A stretch of DNA of 51,952 nt from UBA6120 sp035361955. Its GTDB lineage: Bacteria > Bacillota_I > Bacilli_A > RFN20 > CAG-826. The DNA is taken from contig DAOSDC010000010.1 in NCBI GenBank assembly GCA_035361955.1, positions 1 through 51,952 on the forward strand. The letters run 5' to 3'. Shown here piece after piece: positions 17,128 to 25,158 of the stretch; the first letter of the stretch is position 1, and the number at the start of each line of letters is the position of its first letter. Under the pieces are notes generated by a model, which did not search any database, was not told the origin of the DNA, and saw nothing but the letters and a program-made list of their open reading frames with translations. A program made the position numbers and the translations under genes.

Positions 17128-19050
17128 ATGGCAGAAACAAGACAATTCAAAACTGAATCAAAACGATTACTTGAACTGATGGTGCATTCGATTTACACCA
17201 ACCGTGAAATCTTTTTACGCGAACTGATTTCCAATTCTTCCGATGCGATCGACAAATATCATGTGCTCTCACTCACGGATGAAAAATTGGAAAAGCGCAA
17301 CGATTATGAAATCTTTCTAAGCGTCAACAAGAAGAAACGTTGGCTCAAAATCACCGATAACGGCATCGGCATGACCTATGACGAACTCAATGACAATCTA
17401 GGCACGATTGCCGCCAGTGGCTCGCGTGAATTTTTAAAGAAAATCACCGATGAAAAACTTAAAAGCGAAGCGGAACTAATCGGCCAATTCGGCGTCGGAT
17501 TCTATTCTTCGTTCATGGTGGCTAAAAAAGTCGTGGTCGAGACCAAATCGCCACTATCTGACAAAGCATATCGTTTTACGTCCGATGGCACTGAAAGCTA
17601 CACGCTTGAAGAAATCAGCAAAGATAAAGTAGGCACGGACATCACTTTGTATTTACGCGATAACAAAGATGAGGATAAATATGACGAATTTTTAGAATCT
17701 TACAGAATTCGCAACCTCGTCAAAAAGTATTCCGATTACATTCGCTATCCCATCAAAATGGAAGATGAAAAAGAAATCGCGAAACTCGATAAAGACGGCA
17801 AGCCAATCGAAGGAAAATACGTTAAGAAAACCGTCGTCGAAACGCTGAATTCGATGATTCCGCTATGGCGTAAAAGCAAAACAGAAGTAACCGAAGAGGC
17901 GATGGCGGATTTTTACAAGAACAAATTCTCCGATTACGAAGGACCGTTAAAAAGTTTCTTCGTCAGCGTCGAAGGACTCATATCATACAACGCGTTATTA
18001 TTCATTCCCAATCACGCTCCATATAACTTGTATGATGAATCATATGAACGCGGTTTGAAGCTTTATGCAAAAGGCGTCTTCATCATGGATCCGTGCAAAG
18101 AGTTGATTCCAAGCTATCTTCGCTTTATGAAAGGACTTGTTGATTCGCCCGATTTGTCGCTCAACATTTCACGCGAGATGGTCCAGCAAAACAAACAAGT
18201 CGGCAAGATCGCTGAAGCGCTTGAGAAGAAGATTTTAGGCGAACTTGAAAAGTTAAAAACGAACGATTACGACAAATATCTCGCATTCTTTAAACTTTAC
18301 GGCATTAACTTAAAATATGGGCTTTATGAGTTGTTTGGAATCAAGAAAGACTCGCTTAAAGATTTGCTCGTGTACACGAGTATGAATGAAGAGAAACCGA
18401 TTACGCTTAAAAAGTATGTCGAAGCGATGAAAAAAGACCAAAAATTCATCTACTTTGCATCGGCAAAAACCAAAGACGCGATTCGGGCGATGCCGCAGAT
18501 GGATCGGATTAAGAAGCAAGGTTATGACGTGCTGGTGCTCACTGATGACATCGATGAGTTTGCGTTATCGATTCTTGACGAATTTGACGGCAAAAAATTC
18601 AAATCGATTAATCAGGGTGAATTCGATGAACTGAGCAAAGACGAGCAGAAAACATATAACGAACTTAAAGAACAAAAGAAGTCGTTGCTCGAAAAGATCA
18701 AAGAAATGCTTCAAGGCAAAGTCGCCGATGTCGTCATCTCTAAGCGTTTGGCCGATTCGCCCGTGTGTCTAGTCAGCGGCGAAGGACTCTCGTTTGAGAT
18801 GGAAAAAGTGCTGCAGCAAACGCAACAAGAAGAAAAACCCAAAGCGCAACGAATTTTGGAAATCAATCCCCATCACGACCTGTTCAAAGCTTTGGAACGG
18901 CTCTATCTCAAAGACCCGCTGAAGTTAGCAAAGTATGCCGAACTATTATATTCGCAAGCATTGCTGATCGAAGGCTTCCCGCTTGAAAACCCGCTTGAGT
19001 TTTCCAATACGATGATTGAGCTGATGATTGAATCAACGCCGAAAGAATAA
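17128..19050 (+). CDS. htpG: molecular chaperone HtpG (Hsp90)
   Basis: A 640-aa Hsp90. The GHKL ATPase has ELISNSSDAIDK (about 32-43), DNGIGMT, and the lid/glycine motif GQFGVGFYSSF. The middle domain contains the catalytic-loop region NISREMVQ (Arg that touches ATP), and the C-terminal dimerisation domain ends at MIESTPKE. Full length. Stands alone between a CIRCE-like promoter and a strong terminator, so a heat-shock gene of the HrcA regulon here; htpG is not a CIRCE gene in Bacillus subtilis. Confidence 0.98.
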   Translation: MAETRQFKTESKRLLELMVHSIYTNREIFLRELISNSSDAIDKYHVLSLTDEKLEKRNDYEIFLSVNKKKRWLKITDNGIGMTYDELNDNLGTIAASGSREFLKKITDEKLKSEAELIGQFGVGFYSSFMVAKKVVVETKSPLSDKAYRFTSDGTESYTLEEISKDKVGTDITLYLRDNKDEDKYDEFLESYRIRNLVKKYSDYIRYPIKMEDEKEIAKLDKDGKPIEGKYVKKTVVETLNSMIPLWRKSKTEVTEEAMADFYKNKFSDYEGPLKSFFVSVEGLISYNALLFIPNHAPYNLYDESYERGLKLYAKGVFIMDPCKELIPSYLRFMKGLVDSPDLSLNISREMVQQNKQVGKIAEALEKKILGELEKLKTNDYDKYLAFFKLYGINLKYGLYELFGIKKDSLKDLLVYTSMNEEKPITLKKYVEAMKKDQKFIYFASAKTKDAIRAMPQMDRIKKQGYDVLVLTDDIDEFALSILDEFDGKKFKSINQGEFDELSKDEQKTYNELKEQKKSLLEKIKEMLQGKVADVVISKRLADSPVCLVSGEGLSFEMEKVLQQTQQEEKPKAQRILEINPHHDLFKALERLYLKDPLKLAKYAELLYSQALLIEGFPLENPLEFSNTMIELMIESTPKE

Positions 19051-19056
19051 TGTGCT

Positions 19057-19085
19057 AAATGGACGCAATTTGCGTCCATTTTTTC
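19057..19085 (+). terminator. terminator of htpG
   Basis: 11-bp stem (19057-19067 with 19071-19081), 3-nt loop, T-run. Confidence 0.92.
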
Positions 19086-19222
19086 ATTTACAAATGTGAA
19101 AATAAGCATAAGTTTAAATAATTACTACGTCTTAGATTGTTGATTATTGTCGAGTTGTCCTGCCAATGTATGTTCCAATAAAATAATAATGTAAACATTG
19201 ATTGATATATTTTCGCACATTT

Positions 19223-19237
19223 TTGTAAGCGGTTTCT
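19223..19237 (+). promoter_or_regulatory. cre-like CcpA site
   Basis: TTGTAAGCGGTTTCT fits the degenerate catabolite-responsive element WTGNAANCGNWNNCW at all positions. A shorter match shares TTTTTGTAAGCG with the region upstream of the arabinan operon (1148-1159). Suggests carbon-source control of the importer that follows. Confidence 0.5.
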
Positions 19238-19471
19238 GATAAATAAACAGCGGTACAAACGATAAAGGCTAAAAATCGCTTCTGGAAACGAAAATATATC
19301 GTTATCAAGGCAAAATCTCGCTTTTTTAAAGCATATGGAAAATAATGCTCGATTTTCTATTTCGCTTTGTAGTATAATCGTGCTAATCGGTCTCGAGATA
19401 AATGGTGGTTTTTATGGCTTCTGACGGGCAAAATTGGCCGTCTCTTTAAATAATTACACGTGCGCGATTTA

Positions 19472-19500
19472 TTGACATTGAAAAATAAACTGACTACACT
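19472..19500 (+). promoter_or_regulatory. promoter of the Opp-type operon
   Basis: TTGACA (19472-19477), 17-bp spacer, TACACT (19495-19500). Confidence 0.65.
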
Positions 19501-19542
19501 TAAACTACAATAATCATATTGTATGAAGAAAGGAGCACATTT

Positions 19543-22053
19543 ATGATTAAACGCAAGTCGCCCTTACTGTTAGCGTTTGGAGCCTTGGTGCTAGTGGCAT
19601 GCGGAAGCAGCTCGCTTACCCCATCATCAAGTTCTTCAAGCAGTCTACCACCTTCGAGCACTTCGGTTTCGTCCGAAGACCCGAACCCCGACTTACCGTT
19701 AGCCAACGGCTTATACAACTATACTGCCGCTGACTACGATGATAAGGCGGAAATTTTGGGACAACTCGAAAAATGGGCCCAAGACGAATTCTTGGCTGGC
19801 ATCCCGATGTATGATAGCGGCGGTAACGTCCTGTACAACGGCCGACTCACCATCCCAAGTGACGTCTTCATTCCTAACTATGGCTTTGGCGTTGGCGAAG
19901 GCACGATCAACTATCCGATGACCGCCGCCCAAGAACCGAACGCAGCCTATCGTAGTTATTTCCACACCTGGACTCAAAATGAGCCAACTACACTTAACTA
20001 CATGGATGCGCAGGATTCTGTCACTGCCGATTTCTACGGATTATTTAACTCCGCTTACTATGGCACGAAATTTACGGAAGACAAAACCGCCTACGAATGG
20101 TATCCATCACTCGCGACGGGCTTCCCAGTTGCCCTTAACCTTAATGCGACGACCGGTATGGCCACGCGCTGGAGAGTCCCTGTTCGCACGGACGCCGCCA
20201 TGGTTTACTCAACCTTGTCAACCGTTCCCGCCGTTGCTGCTTTCAATGGCCGACGTGTCGCTTTAGAAGACTACCTGACTCCGTTCCAATTGATGCTTGA
20301 CAACCAATGGTTCCGGGCGACCGACCTTGGCTCAGCAACAACCGGTTTCAAAGGTGTTAGTGCTTACTCTCGTAACATCGCCGCCGGAAGACCAGCCGAT
20401 TGGGCTTCTGTTGGTATTCAACTCAATGTCGCTGAAAATGCGATCGATTTCGAGTTCAACGTTCCAAAGACTGCTTTCTACGCGATGTACAACTTATCAA
20501 CCACGTTATTCTCACCAATTCCAGAAGACTTTATCGATGCGATTGGTGGACCGACCGAATTTGGTAAGAAAAATATCGACAGTGTTCTGTCTTTAGGTAT
20601 CTACACACTTGAAGAATGGCAAAGCAATTTGCAAGCTGTTTTCAAAAAGAACACAGCCTTCTTTGAAGCTAGCCGTTACAACTACGCTGGTTATAAATAC
20701 AAATTTATCGCTGGCTCAACCGCTTCCTTAATCGCCTTTGACGAATTCTTAAGTGGCAACCTCGATGCCGTTGGCGTCCCGTCAGCCCGTATTAAAGAAT
20801 TCAAGTCAGATCCACGCCGTCGCGTGACGTTTGGCGATACCGTCTTCAAACTACAAACCAACGCCACGACGCAAGAACGTTGGGAAGAACTATTCGGTGA
20901 AAATGGTAGTATTATTCAAACCGCTCCCGAAAACTACTGGGATGTCAAACCAGTCATGTCGAACAAGAACTTCTTAAATGGTCTCTATTTTGCTATCGAC
21001 CGTATTAGTCTTGCCGATCAACTTGGTCGTAACCCAGCTCAAGCCTTCTTATCAGATTCCTACATGATTGACCCAGAAAATGGTGTCTCCTTCCGTTCAA
21101 GCGACGCTGGCAAAGCCGCGATTGCTGATCGGTTACCAGAGACCAAAGGTTATTCTGAAGAGTTAGCTAAGGCTTTATTTGTCGAAGCGATGAATGAAGA
21201 AGTTGCTGCGGGAAATTACGTCCGTGGTACCACGGCTAGCCCAACGGTCATTACGATTAAGATTCACTGGCAGACCGCTGTCTCAGCGACGACCGATGGC
21301 GCGATTATCAAATCGTTCTTCGAAGACACGTTCAATGAAGCCGTCGAAGGTTTCCAACTTGTCGTCGATAACTTCGCCACTGCCAACTGGTACGATGTGT
21401 ACTACAACTCCATGATGACAGGTCAATTTGACTTCGCCATGGGCGCGATTTCCGGCAACGCGCTTGATCCGCTCAACTTCATGGAAGTCTTGATTTCAGA
21501 CAACCGCTCCGGCTTCACCCTTTCATGGGGCGCTGACACTGGCGTCGCGACTCAAGATATCCGTTACGACGGACACGCTTGGTCATACAACGCGCTATTC
21601 TCCGCCGCCAATGGTGGTACTGTTGCCGAAGATGGCGAACCGGCCGTCCTATTAACATTAGAGACTCGTCCGGAAGATGCCGACCTAGTATATGCTGGGG
21701 AACTCTATCCCGAACTCGATGAAGTTACTGGTACTTATGATGTCAACCTCGTTGGTACTTACTTCAACGAAATGCCCAATGATGTCATTATCGATTTCTT
21801 TGGCGTCAGCATTTACGACTACTGGAACGATGTCTACGTCGCCGACTTTGATGCCGCTGACGTAATCGTCAAGAACAACGATGGCACATTTACTGTGACG
21901 CTCGAAGATCTTGAAATTCCGTGGTCAAATCCGTATCCAGCCGACTACTATGGCTTCATTTGTGAAGTTGCCTACACCGTGACGATCCAAGGCGTTACCA
22001 CTCCGTTCGTGGCTTCCGTCTGGTTCTACTCACCGTTAGCCCCAACTGCTTAA
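19543..22053 (+). CDS. family-5 substrate-binding lipoprotein, enlarged (OppA-like)
   Basis: An 836-aa lipoprotein (LVAC, Cys 20) with a Ser/Pro linker and a family-5 (OppA/DppA/NikA) binding fold; typical members have about 500-600 residues. Family signs include the AYEWYPSLAT strand, KPVMSNKNFLNGLYFAIDR, where OppA proteins have their conserved 'R-x-A-l-x-x-A-i-D-r' helix, and DFAMGAISGNALDPLNF. After the binding fold there is a separate beta-rich C-terminal domain (from about residue 705, rich in Asp/Tyr and Val) not usual for the family. SD AAAGGAG precedes ATG 19543. First gene of an operon with four Opp-type subunits; ligand may be a peptide or oligosaccharide, the cre site slightly favouring the latter. 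Confidence 0.88.
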   Translation: MIKRKSPLLLAFGALVLVACGSSSLTPSSSSSSSLPPSSTSVSSEDPNPDLPLANGLYNYTAADYDDKAEILGQLEKWAQDEFLAGIPMYDSGGNVLYNGRLTIPSDVFIPNYGFGVGEGTINYPMTAAQEPNAAYRSYFHTWTQNEPTTLNYMDAQDSVTADFYGLFNSAYYGTKFTEDKTAYEWYPSLATGFPVALNLNATTGMATRWRVPVRTDAAMVYSTLSTVPAVAAFNGRRVALEDYLTPFQLMLDNQWFRATDLGSATTGFKGVSAYSRNIAAGRPADWASVGIQLNVAENAIDFEFNVPKTAFYAMYNLSTTLFSPIPEDFIDAIGGPTEFGKKNIDSVLSLGIYTLEEWQSNLQAVFKKNTAFFEASRYNYAGYKYKFIAGSTASLIAFDEFLSGNLDAVGVPSARIKEFKSDPRRRVTFGDTVFKLQTNATTQERWEELFGENGSIIQTAPENYWDVKPVMSNKNFLNGLYFAIDRISLADQLGRNPAQAFLSDSYMIDPENGVSFRSSDAGKAAIADRLPETKGYSEELAKALFVEAMNEEVAAGNYVRGTTASPTVITIKIHWQTAVSATTDGAIIKSFFEDTFNEAVEGFQLVVDNFATANWYDVYYNSMMTGQFDFAMGAISGNALDPLNFMEVLISDNRSGFTLSWGADTGVATQDIRYDGHAWSYNALFSAANGGTVAEDGEPAVLLTLETRPEDADLVYAGELYPELDEVTGTYDVNLVGTYFNEMPNDVIIDFFGVSIYDYWNDVYVADFDAADVIVKNNDGTFTVTLEDLEIPWSNPYPADYYGFICEVAYTVTIQGVTTPFVASVWFYSPLAPTA

Positions 22054-22109
22054 TAGGCAATTTCCTTCTATCCGATGAATTAGCTTTAGATACAACATGT
22101 GTCTAGGGG

Positions 22110-22145
22110 AACATTGCCGGCCTAAAAACCGGCAATGTTTATTTC
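22110..22145 (+). terminator. strong hairpin between binding protein and permease
   Basis: 11-bp perfect stem (22110-22120 with 22129-22139), 8-nt loop, then TATTTCT. The U-tract is short, so it probably works as a partial terminator that leaves the binding protein more abundant than the membrane subunits. Confidence 0.7.
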
Positions 22146-22186
22146 TAAAATTGAGCTATCCTATACTTATTAAAGAGAGGTTGCAT

Positions 22187-23215
22187 ATGACCAGATATAT
22201 TTTAAAAAGAATCGGTTTAATCTTCTTTACCGCATTCATCATATTGTCATTGACCTTCATTTTGATGAAAAGCTTACCCTCCGACCTGCCAGCGGGCACG
22301 GTCGACGCCCGGATTGCTTTTTATGAAAATCAAGTTCGACTCGGCTATTATTTCCGAGTCGATTCAGCCCAAATTCATTTGGCTGAAGTCATCATTATCC
22401 GAGGCACGGAACGCTACATGTACGCCGAATACCCAGTCATGGCGCAATACTTACGTTGGATCGGCAACATCGTCAGGGAGTGGGATTGGGGCACATCAAC
22501 CCGAATTTCCCTTAACGAATCAGCAATCGAAATTATTGCCAAGCGTATTCCTTATACGATTAGATTGAATCTGATCGCCCTATTTATCGCGGTTCCGCTC
22601 GGTTTCGTGTTTGGAATCTGGGCCGCACTGAAGAAGAATAAAGCAACCGATCATATTATCTCGACGTTTGTTATGTTATTTATTTCGATTCCAAGTTTTG
22701 TCGTTATTTCTTATCTGATGGCTTTCTTTGCTTACGGACTAGGTTGGCTACCATCACAGTGGCCGGCTGATAATAACCCGACCAATGTCAAGGTGCTAGG
22801 ATATATCATTCCTGTCGCCGCCTTATGTTTTGGCACGATTGCCGGTTTTGCGCGTTACACCCGCGCGGAATTAACAGAGGTTATGTCGAGCGAATTCTTA
22901 CTGCTGGCGCGAACCAAGGGTTTGACGCGTCGACAAACGGTCATCCGCCATGCGATGCGTAACTCAATGGTTCCGATCGTTCCGATGATTATCGGTCAGT
23001 TCATCGGTATTTTATCGGGTTCGGTCGTTCTTGAAAGTTTGTACGGCATTCCGGGTATCGGTAATTTATTCGTCACGGCATTGACCCAAAAAGACTATAA
23101 CGTGATCATGGTCGATATGGCGATTTTTACCCTCATCGGTTTATTTGCCGCGTTATTGGTCGACTTATCATATGGCATTGTCGATCCGCGTATTAGAATG
23201 GGGGCACGAAAATAA
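22187..23215 (+). CDS. oppB: OppB/DppB-type permease
   Basis: A 342-aa permease starting MTRYILKRIG, as usual for OppB, with helix 1 at about 8-27, an extracytoplasmic stretch to about 120 and five more helices. The coupling loop ARTKGL...RHAMRNSMVPIVP and the ending VDPRIRMGARK are typical. SD AGAGAGG precedes ATG 22187. An open frame continues back to 22097 but crosses the hairpin and lacks an RBS. The stop and the next start overlap as TAATG. Confidence 0.93.
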   Translation: MTRYILKRIGLIFFTAFIILSLTFILMKSLPSDLPAGTVDARIAFYENQVRLGYYFRVDSAQIHLAEVIIIRGTERYMYAEYPVMAQYLRWIGNIVREWDWGTSTRISLNESAIEIIAKRIPYTIRLNLIALFIAVPLGFVFGIWAALKKNKATDHIISTFVMLFISIPSFVVISYLMAFFAYGLGWLPSQWPADNNPTNVKVLGYIIPVAALCFGTIAGFARYTRAELTEVMSSEFLLLARTKGLTRRQTVIRHAMRNSMVPIVPMIIGQFIGILSGSVVLESLYGIPGIGNLFVTALTQKDYNVIMVDMAIFTLIGLFAALLVDLSYGIVDPRIRMGARK

Positions 23216-25158
23216 TGGCCAAGGAAAAAAATCCAAAACTCAGTGGCATTTCTCCAACGCCACTAGAAAATGTCGATGCGAACGATTTTAAGTTTGTCCA
23301 AATGGACAAAACGTTGCACGATATCAAATTTCAAACGAAACCGACGACGTTCTTTAAGGATGCCGTAATTCGTTTTTCCAAAAACAAATCTTCGGTAGTC
23401 GCCGGCATTCTAATCGGGATCCTGATTGTAATGGCGATTTTCGTACCGATTTTTAACACGTCAAATCTAAGTAGTCCGGTTCCCGATATTCGCTTCTTAC
23501 CTCCCAAGTGGCATGGTTTTGAGAATGCTGAAATATTCAATGGTTACCGTGATTATAAAAACATCGTGCTTGACGTGAGTGATCCTGAAAATCCGATTCC
23601 CGTCGGTTATGACGCCTCTTCCGTCGTTGGTGAAATCGATGTGTATGAAAGCACAACCAACTCGCCTAGCGAGTTTGCCTATGGTGGCGCTGTGGCTTTA
23701 CGTCCCGACACTAGATTAGGACCAGTCTCGCTCATATCCCAAAATATTTTCTTAAATAAGTTGAACACTTATGATTTCACGATTGAATTCACCAATCGTA
23801 ATACGGAATTGACGCCTGTGCCTGTTTATGGGCTATTCCTTGATGTCATCTTTTCAGGTTCGACTTACACTTCAATTGAGCTTCAAGCTAAATCTTCGAC
23901 TTTCGGCGTTATTTCGATAACCGATGTCGCCACGCGACTCGTGAATGAAATTCCGGTTGGAAATGACAGTTTTTCGTTCCAATCAAGATTTAGGATTGAA
24001 CTGGACACGGTCGCCGAGGGTTCTTATCCCGCATTATTCATCAAATCCTTTGTGGCGAACAATTCCTTAAACGCCGACGATGACACGTTTGACGAAATTA
24101 ATTTCACTGACGCCAATGAAATGCTCATGCGTGATAAACGCGATGATAAAGTCGCTGGTCGGTGGAATACCCTTGGCAGTGGTTCGAAAACACTATTTGA
24201 AGGAATTTTGATGCGTGGAAACTTCACGTACAATCCTTATAACGAAGTGTTTGGAGACAAGGAACGCATCATCGGCGAAACCAGAATGCTCACTTATATC
24301 CAACAAGGATATATCGAATACGATTTTGCGGTCGGACCCGATTCATTCGTTTTATTAGATGATCGTTCACCGATTCGTGACGTCATCTCGCAGCGCAGCA
24401 TCAGCGGCGGCGGTCTTACCGTGCGTGAAGTCAATGCCGTTGTCTCGATGTACCGTTTCTACGGTTTTGAAACGATGCCATATTACACATTTGGCACGAA
24501 CCAATACGGCTATGACTATTTCAAACAAGTGTTCTCAGGCTTACGGACATCACTGATTATTGGTTTTGTCGGGGCGATGATTAACATTACGATCGGTTTG
24601 ATTTGGGGTTCCATTTCCGGTTATTTCGGCGGCAATGTCGATTTGGTGATGGAACGGCTCATTGAAATTCTTGGTGGTATTCCCTGGATCGTCTTGATGA
24701 CGATGGTCATCCTACATCTTGGTAACTCGCTAACATCATTCCTCATTGCTGTGACCTTGACTGGTTGGTTGGGGGTGTCAGGCATTACTAGATCGCAATT
24801 CTATCGATATAAGCGGCGCGAGTATGTCTTAGCGTCGCGGACGCTAGGCGCAAAAGATGGACGGCTGATTTTCCGTCATATTTTGCCCAACTCGATTGGT
24901 CCAATCGTCACGAGCTCCGTGCTCATGATTCCGGGCATCATCTTCGCGGAAGCAACTATCTCATACCTTGGTCTTGGTCTTCAAGGATTACCAAGTCTGG
25001 GCGTCGCCTTAAGCGAAGCGCAAACATATTTATCAACCTCTCCATTCCTTGTCTTATGGGGTTCGGTCATCATTTCGATTTTAATGATTTCGTTTAACCT
25101 GTTCGGCAATGGTTTGCGTGATGCCTTCAACCCGTCACTGAAAGGGATTGCTGAATAA
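23215..25158 (+). CDS. oppC: OppC/DppC-type permease with a large extracytoplasmic insertion
   Basis: 647 aa, about twice the usual 300. The N-terminal tail and helix 1 (about 60-82) are normal, then about 335 residues (about 85-420) with no hydrophobic helix intervene before the conserved YTFGTNQYGYDYFKQV-type entry (about 424; usually FGTD-x-x-GRD) to the permease core. The core has SRTLGAKDGRLIFRHILPN as coupling loop and ends LRDAFNP. The insert is beta-rich and acidic and should sit outside the cell next to the binding protein. Joined to neighbours by TAATG overlaps on both sides. Coding frame is intact with no sign of fusion error. Confidence 0.92.
   Translation: MAKEKNPKLSGISPTPLENVDANDFKFVQMDKTLHDIKFQTKPTTFFKDAVIRFSKNKSSVVAGILIGILIVMAIFVPIFNTSNLSSPVPDIRFLPPKWHGFENAEIFNGYRDYKNIVLDVSDPENPIPVGYDASSVVGEIDVYESTTNSPSEFAYGGAVALRPDTRLGPVSLISQNIFLNKLNTYDFTIEFTNRNTELTPVPVYGLFLDVIFSGSTYTSIELQAKSSTFGVISITDVATRLVNEIPVGNDSFSFQSRFRIELDTVAEGSYPALFIKSFVANNSLNADDDTFDEINFTDANEMLMRDKRDDKVAGRWNTLGSGSKTLFEGILMRGNFTYNPYNEVFGDKERIIGETRMLTYIQQGYIEYDFAVGPDSFVLLDDRSPIRDVISQRSISGGGLTVREVNAVVSMYRFYGFETMPYYTFGTNQYGYDYFKQVFSGLRTSLIIGFVGAMINITIGLIWGSISGYFGGNVDLVMERLIEILGGIPWIVLMTMVILHLGNSLTSFLIAVTLTGWLGVSGITRSQFYRYKRREYVLASRTLGAKDGRLIFRHILPNSIGPIVTSSVLMIPGIIFAEATISYLGLGLQGLPSLGVALSEAQTYLSTSPFLVLWGSVIISILMISFNLFGNGLRDAFNPSLKGIAE

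Larger units (their letters stand above)
19086..19542 (+). promoter_or_regulatory. long regulatory region ahead of the Opp-type operon
   Basis: A gene-free AT-rich stretch. It holds a consensus cre (19223-19237), an inverted repeat AACGA-N7-TCGTT around 19287-19303, a TATAAT at 19373-19378 that could start a leader transcript, a small hairpin GACGG/CCGTC (19423-19427 with 19438-19442) followed by TCTTTAAA, and a good promoter at 19472-19500. No small ORF with a convincing RBS was seen and the leader does not match a riboswitch recognised here. Confidence 0.5.

Noticed and set aside
19385..19450. Riboswitch or SRP/6S-type RNA
   Set aside because: I compared it by eye with purine, preQ1, fluoride, guanidine, c-di-GMP and SRP consensus features and none fits; kept only as an unassigned leader.
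22097..22186. Longer start for oppB at 22097
   Set aside because: It would translate through the 11-bp hairpin and lacks an RBS; ATG 22187 has SD AGAGAGG and the standard OppB N-terminus.
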